Assembly (NCBI RefSeq): GCF_039545455.1 | Contig: NZ_CP154467.1 | Span: 2,102,501-2,166,500 of the forward strand | Source of the DNA: Brucella sp. BE17 | GTDB lineage: Bacteria > Pseudomonadota > Alphaproteobacteria > Rhizobiales > Rhizobiaceae | Reading direction: 5' to 3' | DNA: 64,000 nucleotides | Shown here: positions 17,888-26,546 of the stretch, piece by piece | How the letters are laid out: each line of letters opens with the position of its first letter | How positions within the stretch are numbered: the first letter of the stretch is position 1 | Notes under the pieces: generated by a model | What the model saw: the letters and a program-made list of their open reading frames with translations, nothing else | Databases searched by the model: none | What the model was told of the DNA's origin: nothing | Program-made: the position numbers and the translations under genes

Positions 17888-18556
17888 TTAGAAAGGACAG
17901 GGCGCGGTGAACATGACATCATGCCCGGAAGAATGGCGGAATGTCAGTGTTTGTGCATGCAGCATCAAACGGTCTGCTGCTTTCCGTGCCTCGTCTTCGG
18001 CATAAAATTCGTCGCCAAGGATAACATGGCCCAGAGCTTTCATATGGACACGCAGTTGATGCGTACGCCCGGTCATAGGAAAGAGTTGCAAGCGCGTCGT
18101 TTTTTCCTTGCGCTTGACGACCTTCCACCGGGTCTGGGCAGGCTTGCCGTTGTCGTGGTCTACGCGATGACGCGGCTTGTTGTCGGGGTCGATCGCCAGC
18201 GGCAGATCGATCAGCCCTTCGTCCTTTTCAAGGTGACCCCATACTTCCGCTACGTAGGTTTTTCCGGTCGTTCGTGCTTCAAACTGCGCCGCAATGGCGG
18301 CGTGCGCCTGGCGGTTGAGTGACATCAGCACCAGCCCGGACGTATCCTTGTCCAGACGGTTGATCATCAGTGCTGTGGGGAATTGTTTTTGTACGCGCAC
18401 AGACAGGCTGTCGGACAGGGCAGGATGGCGCCCAGGGACAGAGAGAAGACCGCTTTGCTTATCCAGAACCAGAATGTCCGCATCCTGATGGATGATGGAA
18501 ATAGAGGGTTCCAGAGGCGGATTATAGACTGGAGAAGTATCTGATAGCACATTCAT
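17888..18556 (-). CDS. rluA: RluA-family pseudouridine synthase
   Basis: Isomerises uridine in 23S rRNA and/or tRNA. The 222-residue product has the catalytic motif NRLDKDTSG with Asp69 (Asn replaces the more usual His before RLD). It also has the conserved GRTHQLRVHM element and a C-terminal RLMLHA segment. There is no S4 domain, as in RluA itself, which targets U746 of 23S rRNA and U32 of tRNA. Target choice is inferred from length and domain layout. It is the first gene of a pair with rsmJ. Confidence 0.85.
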   Translation of the reverse strand: MNVLSDTSPVYNPPLEPSISIIHQDADILVLDKQSGLLSVPGRHPALSDSLSVRVQKQFPTALMINRLDKDTSGLVLMSLNRQAHAAIAAQFEARTTGKTYVAEVWGHLEKDEGLIDLPLAIDPDNKPRHRVDHDNGKPAQTRWKVVKRKEKTTRLQLFPMTGRTHQLRVHMKALGHVILGDEFYAEDEARKAADRLMLHAQTLTFRHSSGHDVMFTAPCPF

Positions 18557-18768
18557 AATATGGCTTTAGCATAAAGTGCTCGACGCTGAGAAGCGAGAGC
18601 ATGCAAGCCTTTAAATCAAAACTTCTGGAAAGCGAAATGACCCGAATTGCTGCGCAAGCAGCCTTTAGGCTTCCTCTTGGCCGTGTTTGCGTGCTAGAAA
18701 GTAGTATTACCAGACGGATTTTGACCGGAGCAGCACCGTAGCATGTTGCGAAGACCAAGAGGAATGGC

Positions 18769-18957
18769 ATGGCATTCGAGGATATCAAGGCGGAAATTGC
18801 GCTGCTGTTTGAGCAGATGGTGAATCAGCCTGAAGATGTGCATGAAATTCGCGAGACGGTTCGCGAAAAATTGAATGCATTGCGGGCGAGCGGTATGCCT
18901 TTGCCGGAAGATCTGGTCGAGCTGGAACAGCGCCTTGAAAAAGACTTCGGTTCCTGA
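18769..18957 (+). CDS. Small conserved-type hypothetical protein (62 aa)
   Basis: A short, acidic and probably all-helical protein (MAFEDIKAEIALLFEQMVNQ, ending LEQRLEKDFGS). A ribosome site AAGAGGAATGGC precedes the ATG. Heptad-like spacing of Leu and Ile suggests a coiled coil or helical hairpin. I do not recognise a family. It lies 13 nt ahead of the lytic transglycosylase gene and is probably co-transcribed with it. Confidence 0.65.
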   Translation: MAFEDIKAEIALLFEQMVNQPEDVHEIRETVREKLNALRASGMPLPEDLVELEQRLEKDFGS

Positions 18958-18970
18958 GACGAGACCGGTC

Positions 18971-19756
18971 ATGAGATTCGCGCCTCTCCTTTCTTCTCCT
19001 GGTAGCCTGATACGCAAGGCGCTTGGTTTATGCGTCTGCGCCGTCGCACTCAGTGCCTGCAACACGACCACAACAACCACGGACGGCAAAGTAGCAAAGA
19101 CCGCACTGATTGAAAGTGGTACGTCTTCGACAGCATCGAACACGACGGCTGCGGATACAGCGGATCGTGAAGATGCCGGGTACCAAATGGTCGCTTCGCT
19201 GGATAATCCGGCCTTGCCGGCTGTCGGTCCTGTTCCGGGCATGCGCGAGCAATCGGAAACCCTCCTCGCTTATGCCGGTGGCAAGACCGCTTCGCCGGTT
19301 TCAGAAGCCGCGAGCCTTTCGGTTACAACGCCTGCGCAGGCACCGAAGGAACTTGATACGCTGATTAGTCAATATTCGGTTGCGTATGATGTGCCAGAGC
19401 AACTTGTGCGCCGCGTCGTTCATCGCGAAAGCCGGTTTAATCCGGCGGCGCGCAACGGTCCCTATTACGGTCTCATGCAAATCAGCCATCCGACCGCGCG
19501 CGGCATGGGTTATAAGGGGTCGCCCAAGGGCCTTCTTGATGCCGAGACCAACCTGAAATATGCCGTGCGTTATCTGTCGGGTGCCTATAAGGTTGCCGAT
19601 GGCAATGAAAATCAGGCCGTTCGTTTTTATGCGCGGGGCTATTATTACGATGCAAAGCGCAAGGGGCTTTTGAAGGAAACAGGTCTCGACGGTAGCTTCC
19701 GCAAGGCGGCACCGCCGGCAGTAGCGACCGACACGACGACGGCGTCCATACAATAA
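18971..19756 (+). CDS. Lytic transglycosylase lipoprotein (SLT domain)
   Basis: Cleaves peptidoglycan glycan strands to 1,6-anhydro products. The 261-residue product starting at 18971 has a signal peptide with lipobox LSAC at Cys30. A Thr-rich linker follows, then an SLT domain with the catalytic glutamate in VHRESRFNP and the GLMQISHPTARGMGY motif, and YYYDAKRKG near the C-terminus. A longer upstream frame has no coding support. It should sit in the outer-membrane periplasmic leaflet. A substrate role beyond general wall turnover is not evident. Confidence 0.9.
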   Translation: MRFAPLLSSPGSLIRKALGLCVCAVALSACNTTTTTTDGKVAKTALIESGTSSTASNTTAADTADREDAGYQMVASLDNPALPAVGPVPGMREQSETLLAYAGGKTASPVSEAASLSVTTPAQAPKELDTLISQYSVAYDVPEQLVRRVVHRESRFNPAARNGPYYGLMQISHPTARGMGYKGSPKGLLDAETNLKYAVRYLSGAYKVADGNENQAVRFYARGYYYDAKRKGLLKETGLDGSFRKAAPPAVATDTTTASIQ

Positions 19757-19912
19757 ACGTGTCCTTTCGGCGGTGCGCGCACCTGCCCGTCATTTTGCTG
19801 CTGCAAATCTATGATGTGTTGTGTTTGAAATTCGATAGAAACTGTGCGCCAAGGTCATACGAATTTCGGATTAGCCACACTGGCAGGTTTCTGGCACGAC
19901 AGGACGAGCGCG

Positions 19913-20569
19913 ATGAATGTGAGATTGCCAGATTCCATTAAATGGAAATATGACCGGGCCGAGCTGTGGGCCGATGGTGTCATTCATGTGTTGGGCGTGA
20001 CACTGGCGCTGGTCGGTGCCGTGGCAATGCTGATCCGCTTTCTGCCCAATATGCCCGTTGCCACCTCGATTTCGTCGAGTGTCTATCTGGCCAGCCTTCT
20101 GGCTGCACTCACTATTTCAGCAATTTATAATATATGGCCGGTTTCGCCGACCAAATGGTTTTTGCGCCGTTTCGATCATTCGGCGATTTATCTCCTGATC
20201 GCGGGAACCTACACGCCTTTCGTGATGCATATGGGTGAGCGCGCGCTGCCTCTGCTGCTTTTCGTGTGGGGCGTGGCGCTTTTCGGCGTGGTGCTGAAAC
20301 TGTTCCTGCCGGGGCGCTATGATCGGCTGTCGATTCTGCTTTATCTGGCGCTCGGCTGGAGTGGCATCATGGTCTATGACACCATGATCCAGTCGCTTTC
20401 ACCGCCCGTATTCTGGCTGATCGCAGCGGGTGGTATGGTCTATTCGTTGGGTGTCATCTTCCACGTCTGGGAACGGCTGCGGTTTCAGAACGCCATCTGG
20501 CACGGCTTTGTCGTAGTGGGTGCGGCGCTGCATTACTGCGCAGTGTTTTTCGTCGGACTGTGGAACTGA
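19913..20569 (+). CDS. Hemolysin III/YqfA (PAQR) family membrane protein
   Basis: A 218-residue protein with seven predicted membrane helices. Conserved polar residues typical of the family are seen in WADGVIHVLGV near the N-terminus, FDHSAIYLLIAGTYTPF in the middle and GVIFHVWERLRFQNAIWHGF near the C-terminus; these His/Asp residues form the metal site in PAQR relatives. The ATG at 19913 follows AGGACGAG and is preferred to a GTG at 19844. Bacterial members are annotated as hemolysin III, but the in vivo function is uncertain. Confidence 0.88.
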   Translation: MNVRLPDSIKWKYDRAELWADGVIHVLGVTLALVGAVAMLIRFLPNMPVATSISSSVYLASLLAALTISAIYNIWPVSPTKWFLRRFDHSAIYLLIAGTYTPFVMHMGERALPLLLFVWGVALFGVVLKLFLPGRYDRLSILLYLALGWSGIMVYDTMIQSLSPPVFWLIAAGGMVYSLGVIFHVWERLRFQNAIWHGFVVVGAALHYCAVFFVGLWN

Positions 20570-20604
20570 AAACACTTTTCGGACAGGGGGTTGTGAAATA
20601 CCCT

Positions 20605-23600
20605 CTAATGAAAATCGCGCGATTTTGGTAAAATACGCACATTTCTCGGGTGATGTGCCATCTGCGATGGTGCCGTCAGGTGTGGGGCATCACGTCCGCC
20701 AAGCCGGTTCAGTGCCGCCGAGTGGTCCTCGAGATTTGCTGCCACCAGATGTACGACTCCTTCCGGGCTGCGCTGGATCTGCCCTTCGACATGGATCAGC
20801 CGCGCACCCATGATCACGCTGCGGAACTTTTTCATAATCTTTGGCCAGACCACGATATTGGCAATGCCGGTTTCGTCCTCGATGGTGAGAAAGACCACGC
20901 CCTTGGCGCTGCCGGGGCGCTGGCGCACCGTGACGACGCCTGCCACTTTGCCACGCGCCTTATCCATCCCGTCCTGCACGGAGCGGCAGGTAGAAACACC
21001 TTCTCGCGCCAGTTCGTCGCGCAGATAATGCAGCGGATGACCTTTTAGCGACAGCCGTGTCGTTTCATAATCAGCGATCACATGCTCGCTTTCGGCCATT
21101 GGCGGCAGTTGGCTTGGTGGCTCTTGTGCCAGTTCGCTTGCTGCGGCCGCCTGGAAGAGCGGCAATGTCTCGTCATTGGGCAGGCGACGCACGGCCCAGA
21201 GTGCCGAACGCCGGCCGATGTCGAGCGAGCCGAAGGCATCGGCATCGGCAAGCGCGGTAAAAGCGCGGCGGTCGAGCCGCAGACGGCGGTGCATGTCCTC
21301 GATCGTGCGATAAGGCTCTGCCCTCTCAGTAACCAGCAGTTTGGCGTTGCCCTTGGAAAAGCCCTCGATCTGCCTAAACCCGAGCCGCAGGGCGGGGCGG
21401 GTAGCGGGCGTGTCTTCCAGCATATTGTCCCAATGGCTGAAATTCACATCGACCGGACGAACCTCCACGCCATGGTCGCGGGCATCGCGCACGATCTGCG
21501 CGGGCGCATAAAACCCCATCGGCTGTGAATTAAGCAATGCTGCGGCAAAGACTTCCGGGTGATGGCATTTCAGCCAGGCGGAAATATAAACCAGAAGCGC
21601 AAAGCTCGCCGCATGGCTTTCGGGAAAGCCATATTCGCCAAACCCCTTGATCTGGTTGAAGCAGTTTTCGGCAAAGGTCCGGTCATAGCCACGCGTTACC
21701 ATGCCCTCGACCATTTTTTTCTCCATGGTGCCTATGGTGCCCATCTTCCGGAAGGTCGCCATGGCGCGGCGCAATAGATTGGCTTCGTCGGGCGTGAACT
21801 GTGCCGCCTCAATGGCGATGCGCATGGCCTGTTCCTGAAACAGCGGCACGCCCAAGGTTTTTCCCAGAATTTTTTTCAACTCGTCCGGTTTGCCATGTTG
21901 CGGGGAGGGCGCAGGATAGTTGACTTTTTCCTGTTCATTGCGCCGTCGGAGATAGGGATGCACCATGTCGCCCTGAATAGGACCGGGTCGCACGATGGCG
22001 ACCTCGATGACGAGGTCATAGAATTTTCGGGGTTTCAGGCGCGGCAGCATGTTCATCTGCGCGCGGCTTTCCACCTGAAAAACGCCGAGCGAATCGCCCT
22101 TGCACAGCATGTCGTAGACGGCTTCGTCGTCCTGCTCGACCGTTGCCAGCGTCAGCTTCCTGCCGCCATAAAAATGCGGCTTGTGCTCATATATGAGGTC
22201 GAAAGCTTTGCGGATGCAGGTCAGCATGCCGAGCGACAGCACATCGACCTTCATCAGCCCCAGTTCGTCGATATCGTCCTTGTCCCATTCGATGAAGGAC
22301 CGTTTTTCCATCGCCGCCGGGCCGATCGGCACGGTTTCGTCGAGCCGGTGGCGGGCCAGAACGAAGCCGCCGACATGCTGCGACAGGTGGCGGGGAAAGC
22401 CGATAAGGTCGATGGCAAGTTCTACCGCCCGCCGGATGAGCGGATTGTCGGGATCAAGGCCTGCCTGCCTGATATGGCCGGGGTCGATGGCACCGCCCGA
22501 TATGCCCCAGACCGTATTGGCGAGTGCTGCCGTCACATCCTCTGTCAGCCCCAGCGCCTTGCCCACATCGCGGATGGCGCTACGCGAACGATAGCGGATG
22601 ACGGTCGCGACAATCGCAGCACGGTCCCGGCCATAACGTTCATAGACATATTGCATCACTTGCTCGCGCCGCTCATGCTCGAAATCGACGTCGATATCCG
22701 GCGGCTCCTTGCGCTCTTTCGACAGAAAGCGCTCGAAAAGAAGATCGGATTTGTCGGGGTCCACGCCGGTGACACCGAGGCAGAAACAGACAGCGGAATT
22801 GGCCGCCGAACCGCGCCCCTGACAAAGGATTTTTTCCTTGCGTGCATACTGCACGATGTCGTGGACGGTCAGAAAATAGGCCGCATAATCGAGCTCGGCA
22901 ATCAGCGCCAGTTCCTTATCGATGAGGTCGCGCACTTTCTGGGGTATGTCCGCGCCGTAATGGCTGGCGGCTCCCTCCCAGACGAGGTCGTGCAGATGCT
23001 GCTGTGGTGTCTTGCCGGGCGGCACCGGTTCGTCGGGATAATCATAGCTTAATTCATCGAGCCGGAAGCTGATGGGGGCGACGAAATCGGCGGTGGCAGC
23101 GATGGCTCCGGGATAATCGCGGAAAAGCCTACGCATTTCCTGACCCGGTTTCAGATGGCGCTCGGCATTTTTTTCAAGAGACCGCCCGGCGGCAAAGACG
23201 GTTGTGTGATGGCGCGTGGCGTTCAGCACATCCTGAAGTGCCCGCCGGTCGGGATGATGATAGAGCGCGTCATTGGTGGCGAGAAGCGGGATACCAGCTT
23301 CTGCCGCCAGAGCGGCAATGCGTTGCGCGCGCCTTGCATCCGCGCCCTGATGCGGCATGGTCAGTGCCACCCACACGCATCCGGGCGCCGCCTTGGCGAT
23401 TTCAGCAAGGCGTTCAGGGAAATCTGTGGCTTCATCTTCTGGCGGAAAGACGGCAATCTGGAACTGGCGCGCACGAAATAGAAAATCGGACCATTGGAGA
23501 TGACATTCGCCTTTGATGGCGGCGCGCTCCTTGCCTTCGGTCAACAGACGGCAAAGCTGGCCATAGGCGGCGCGATCACGTGGATAGACCACCATTTCCG

Positions 23601-23838
23601 GTGTGCCGTCGGCAAAGGACAGGCGGCAGCCGATGAACAGCCGGAAAGCCGAATTTTTCCGCAAATCCTTCCACGCGGCGTGCGCCCGCACTACGCCGGC
23701 CAGCGTGTTGCGGTCGGCAATGCCGATGCCGGAAAGACCGATGGCATGCGCCTGCAGCACCAGTTCCTGCGGGTGTGACGCGCCTTCAAGGAAGGAGAAA
23801 TTGCTGGCCGCCGCCATCTCGTAACAGGGGGTGATCAT
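20605..23838 (-). CDS. dnaE2: Error-prone DNA polymerase DnaE2
   Basis: The C-family polymerase of the SOS mutasome, acting in translesion synthesis with ImuA' and ImuB. The 1077-residue product starts with a PHP domain (MITPCYEMAAASNFSFLEGA). It carries palm motifs such as GRGSAANSAVCFCLGVT and PDIDVDFEHERREQVMQYV, and an OB-fold segment toward the C-terminus (VAGVVTVRQRPGSAKGVVFL). The length fits DnaE2 and is shorter than replicative DnaE. The ATG overlaps the imuB stop by four bases. The SOS box lies at 26214-26228, ahead of imuA. Confidence 0.96.
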   Translation of the reverse strand: MITPCYEMAAASNFSFLEGASHPQELVLQAHAIGLSGIGIADRNTLAGVVRAHAAWKDLRKNSAFRLFIGCRLSFADGTPEMVVYPRDRAAYGQLCRLLTEGKERAAIKGECHLQWSDFLFRARQFQIAVFPPEDEATDFPERLAEIAKAAPGCVWVALTMPHQGADARRAQRIAALAAEAGIPLLATNDALYHHPDRRALQDVLNATRHHTTVFAAGRSLEKNAERHLKPGQEMRRLFRDYPGAIAATADFVAPISFRLDELSYDYPDEPVPPGKTPQQHLHDLVWEGAASHYGADIPQKVRDLIDKELALIAELDYAAYFLTVHDIVQYARKEKILCQGRGSAANSAVCFCLGVTGVDPDKSDLLFERFLSKERKEPPDIDVDFEHERREQVMQYVYERYGRDRAAIVATVIRYRSRSAIRDVGKALGLTEDVTAALANTVWGISGGAIDPGHIRQAGLDPDNPLIRRAVELAIDLIGFPRHLSQHVGGFVLARHRLDETVPIGPAAMEKRSFIEWDKDDIDELGLMKVDVLSLGMLTCIRKAFDLIYEHKPHFYGGRKLTLATVEQDDEAVYDMLCKGDSLGVFQVESRAQMNMLPRLKPRKFYDLVIEVAIVRPGPIQGDMVHPYLRRRNEQEKVNYPAPSPQHGKPDELKKILGKTLGVPLFQEQAMRIAIEAAQFTPDEANLLRRAMATFRKMGTIGTMEKKMVEGMVTRGYDRTFAENCFNQIKGFGEYGFPESHAASFALLVYISAWLKCHHPEVFAAALLNSQPMGFYAPAQIVRDARDHGVEVRPVDVNFSHWDNMLEDTPATRPALRLGFRQIEGFSKGNAKLLVTERAEPYRTIEDMHRRLRLDRRAFTALADADAFGSLDIGRRSALWAVRRLPNDETLPLFQAAAASELAQEPPSQLPPMAESEHVIADYETTRLSLKGHPLHYLRDELAREGVSTCRSVQDGMDKARGKVAGVVTVRQRPGSAKGVVFLTIEDETGIANIVVWPKIMKKFRSVIMGARLIHVEGQIQRSPEGVVHLVAANLEDHSAALNRLGGRDAPHLTAPSQMAHHPRNVRILPKSRDFH

Positions 23839-25379
23839 GCGAAAAGCCCATGCAGAAACCAGCGCGGCTGGTTTGCGCCATCATAAAGTCCCTCACGGAA
23901 CAGCCAGAAGCGTTGGCCGTTTTCGTCCTCAACCCGATAATAATCGCGCAGTTCCGGCATTTTTGTGCCGATGGACAACCACCATTCCGGTTCGATCCGT
24001 TCCGGACCTTCGGCAAGGCGGATACGATGGTGCACCCGCCGCCACACGAAGAAAGTAGGCGGGCTGTCGGGCACCTCGGCTACGGTATCGACGGGCTGCG
24101 GCGGCTGGAAGAGTTTTATCGGGCGCTCCGGGGGCGTGCTGGAAAAGTCGGGAAAAGCGGAGCTGTCTTTGCCTTTTCCATTAAGGGCAGGATACAGACT
24201 AAAAGCGCGCTCGGGCATATGGGTGTCACGCGAAAAGGGGATGAGTACATGGTCTGGTCCGAGCCGTGCGGAAAGCCGGTCGATCAGTTGGCCGAAACCG
24301 GCCTTGTCTTCCTCGTGTTGGTCAAGCCCGGTCTGGTGCTGGCGGATCCGTGTTGTGCGTAATGCGGAAAGCCGGATGAGGTCGAAACCGAACCCGGCGT
24401 CGAGCGGATCGACAAGCCCGCCAAGCCGTTCGCGCACAAGGCGCAGGAAAATTGGTGCGTCACGCAGTGGCTGGCCGGTCTCGACCGGGATATGACGCAT
24501 TGCGCCGTCGACACGAAAAAATGAGGATTCCACCAGAAGCGCGCCCTTGCCGTCCCCCTCAAGCTGTGTGAACAGATCCCGCGCCAATTGTAAAATGATA
24601 TGCTCAATGCGTTCCATAGTCGTCACCGGCTCGGACAGGCGGCAGGCGCTCGTCGCATAAGGCTCAATGCGCAGCGGTGAAATAGGAGTGCTTGTCTGGC
24701 GTGCCAGCCGGTCGAGTTTTGCAGCAAGCTCCGGTCCGAACCGAGCGGTGAGGGCAGCTCGCGGCAGTGCGCTCACATCGCCGATCTTTTTAAGCCCGGC
24801 GCGTTTGAGACCGGTTTCGGTTGCCTCATCAAGTTCGAGGGCGGCAATTGGCAGGCGTGGCAAAAGCCGGTCTGTTTCATTCGGCATGAAAACGCCGCCA
24901 TCGCTGTTGCGCGCCAGAAGGCGTGCTGCAAGACTGTTGTCGGCGATTGCGGCGCGCGCGGTAAAGCCCGTGCGCGCAAGGCGCTGGATCATATCGGCGC
25001 GCAGGCCGTGAGGACCACCAAAAAGATGCGCGCAGCCGGTAATATCCAGCATCAGCCCATAGGGCTCATCGAATGCGACAAGCGGCGTATAGCGTTCGCA
25101 CCAATGGGCAAGCCTGCTTAATAGGGCGTGGTCGCGCTCGGGTTCGGCGGTTGCGACAGTGAGTGTCTCCACCCGCGCCCGCGCATCGGTCAGCGCCATG
25201 CCGGAGAAAAGCCCGAGCGCCGCAGCACTTGCATCGACGGCGCTAAGGCGCAAGGCATTGGCTGTGCGCTCGGTTATAACAAGCGGTGGATTGATGAGCG
25301 TTTCAGGTCGGGCGTTGCGATAAAGCCGGTCCGTTGGCAGAAACGGGAACCAGATTGCGAGAAATGCGCGTTCCGGCAT
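23835..25379 (-). CDS. imuB: ImuB, Y-family-like mutasome protein
   Basis: A catalytically inactive Y-family polymerase relative that bridges DnaE2 and the beta clamp. It shows the N-terminal MPERAFLAIWFPFLPTDRL typical of the family, the YTPLVAFDEPYGLMLDITGCAHLFGG stretch that replaces the acidic polymerase site, a helix-hairpin-helix region (GLKKIGDVSALPRAAL) and a long C-terminal tail. The ATG at 25379 gives 514 residues. An ATG at 25421 is also in frame and would deepen the overlap with imuA. It sits between imuA and dnaE2, each overlapping. Confidence 0.92.
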   Translation of the reverse strand: MPERAFLAIWFPFLPTDRLYRNARPETLINPPLVITERTANALRLSAVDASAAALGLFSGMALTDARARVETLTVATAEPERDHALLSRLAHWCERYTPLVAFDEPYGLMLDITGCAHLFGGPHGLRADMIQRLARTGFTARAAIADNSLAARLLARNSDGGVFMPNETDRLLPRLPIAALELDEATETGLKRAGLKKIGDVSALPRAALTARFGPELAAKLDRLARQTSTPISPLRIEPYATSACRLSEPVTTMERIEHIILQLARDLFTQLEGDGKGALLVESSFFRVDGAMRHIPVETGQPLRDAPIFLRLVRERLGGLVDPLDAGFGFDLIRLSALRTTRIRQHQTGLDQHEEDKAGFGQLIDRLSARLGPDHVLIPFSRDTHMPERAFSLYPALNGKGKDSSAFPDFSSTPPERPIKLFQPPQPVDTVAEVPDSPPTFFVWRRVHHRIRLAEGPERIEPEWWLSIGTKMPELRDYYRVEDENGQRFWLFREGLYDGANQPRWFLHGLFA

Positions 25380-26139
25380 TGTCTTGCGTTGCGCCGCTTG
25401 GGCCGAATTCAAGCCTGTCATTGTTCCATTCCATGATCCATTGCCCGCAGGTGCCGTGGCGGTTGCGTTCCAGAACGGCGGAAAAGGTGGGGTTCCCGGG
25501 CGCATTGGCACCGGCAGAGCGCGAAGGTGCCGCGGCGATGCGCCAGCGACTGACCGCAGCGCTCGACTGGCCCGAGGGGTGGCTTTTCAACAGCAGGACC
25601 GTAAGCCCACTGGCTTCCGCCGCAAGCAGCAGGCGGCGCGAGGCGGTGAGGTCGAGGCATTGCGGCTGGCCGGTGATAGAAGTGACGACGGCAGACAGGT
25701 GAGCCTTGCCGTTGCCTGCTTCCAGTGCATCATTGGCAGCCTTCAGCACCTGTCTTGCATCGGGGCAACGGACGATCAGAAGGGCTGTGGGGTCGATGCC
25801 AAAAGCGGCGAGCCCCGGCGGGTAAATTCCGCCATATTCTGCTGCCGCCCTTTCTTCCTCGATCCAGACGATTGGACGCTTTCTTGTTGCCATGCGGCAT
25901 GAAAGAGCCAACGAAAAGCCCGATGCCGCCATGGTCGCGCCGGGGTTTTCCGCAACAATCTCATGCAAAGCATTGCCAGCCAGCCCATGCGGAAATGCCT
26001 GATCCGCACCCTCATGGCCGAGCGTAAAGCTGCGGGAGCGCCCGCCATTTTCTCCGTCCGCTGCAAAACCGCCTTGCGGATCGTTGCCTTCAATGGCCGT
26101 AACCATGCGTCGCAACGCCGCCATATCCAAGCTGCCCAC
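25303..26139 (-). CDS. imuA: ImuA, RecA-like mutasome protein
   Basis: ImuA is the first gene of the SOS mutasome cassette, a RecA/SulA-like protein of 278 residues. It includes GDGENGGRSRSFTLGHEGAD-like acidic N-terminal sequence, LHEIVAENPGAT and a RecA-like core (RPIVWIEEERAAAEYGGIY, LLIVRCPDARQVLKAANDAL). The 3' end overlaps imuB by at least 77 nt. The start is a GTG at 26139, with an ATG at 26124 as alternative. A GTTC-N7-GTTC LexA site is 75 nt upstream, so DNA-damage induction is likely. Confidence 0.88.
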   Translation of the reverse strand: MGSLDMAALRRMVTAIEGNDPQGGFAADGENGGRSRSFTLGHEGADQAFPHGLAGNALHEIVAENPGATMAASGFSLALSCRMATRKRPIVWIEEERAAAEYGGIYPPGLAAFGIDPTALLIVRCPDARQVLKAANDALEAGNGKAHLSAVVTSITGQPQCLDLTASRRLLLAAEASGLTVLLLKSHPSGQSSAAVSRWRIAAAPSRSAGANAPGNPTFSAVLERNRHGTCGQWIMEWNNDRLEFGPSGATQDNAGTRISRNLVPVSANGPALSQRPT

Positions 26140-26213
26140 GTCAACAATTCCTGTAATTTGCTGATAGCTGTCCCGTCACCTGTGCGTTGCGCCGATGCTG
26201 GAAACAGTTGTAT

Positions 26214-26228
26214 GTTCTTCATTTGTTC
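26214..26228. promoter_or_regulatory. LexA (SOS) box ahead of imuA-imuB-dnaE2
   Basis: GTTC at 26214-26217, seven bases, GTTC at 26225-26228: an exact match to the alphaproteobacterial LexA site GTTC-N7-GTTC. It sits 75 nt before the imuA start. Confidence 0.85.
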
Positions 26229-26293
26229 TAGTATTGAATCGAGTCTGGCAAGAGTCAAGTGCCAAGAATCGATTGTCATGGGGCGGCATTCTC

Positions 26294-26325
26294 CTTTATA
26301 TGAAACATATATGATTCATATAAAG
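26294..26325. promoter_or_regulatory. Inverted-repeat operator before the ParD-like gene
   Basis: Perfect 11-bp arms CTTTATATGAA and TTCATATAAAG (26294-26304 and 26315-26325) flank a 10-bp AT-rich centre. The site lies 8 nt before the ParD-like start, as expected for autoregulation by an antitoxin-type ribbon-helix-helix protein. The right arm also overlaps the ribosome site. Confidence 0.7.
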
Positions 26326-26333
26326 GTCAAGCC

Positions 26334-26546
26334 GTGGGTATTGTGAAAATCAGTGATGAACTGCATGAGGAAGTGCGCAAGGCAAGCGATGTCATGTGCC
26401 GCTCCATCAATGCGCAGGCCGAATACTGGATGACGGTCGGCATGCTGGCGCAGACCAATCCCGACATGTCGTTCAATGAAATCGTGCAGATGCAATTGCG
26501 CGGCGCGCAAGTGGAAATTCCTGCTTTGCCTGTACGTGCATCATGA
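26334..26546 (+). CDS. ParD-like antitoxin family protein, coupled to map
   Basis: A 70-residue protein that matches the ParD-like family of type II antitoxins: a strand (GIVKISDELHEEV) followed by helices (CRSINAQAEYWMTVGMLAQ, MSFNEIVQMQL). No toxin of the RelE/ParE type is adjacent. Instead the stop overlaps the methionine aminopeptidase ATG by four bases. The start is a GTG at 26334 with AAAGG upstream. The perfect inverted repeat just ahead is a likely self-operator (inference). This antitoxin-map pairing may recur in other proteobacteria, but I know of no proven function for it. Confidence 0.8.
   Translation: MGIVKISDELHEEVRKASDVMCRSINAQAEYWMTVGMLAQTNPDMSFNEIVQMQLRGAQVEIPALPVRAS

Noticed and set aside
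18601..18741. A 46-codon plus-strand frame (MQAFKSKLLESEM...) with a GAGAG upstream
   Set aside because: Plausible start but no family, weak ribosome site and no coupling to neighbours; chance is at least as likely.
21895..23052. A 385-codon plus-strand frame opposite dnaE2
   Set aside because: An antisense frame of a well conserved polymerase gene; no motif or ribosome site.
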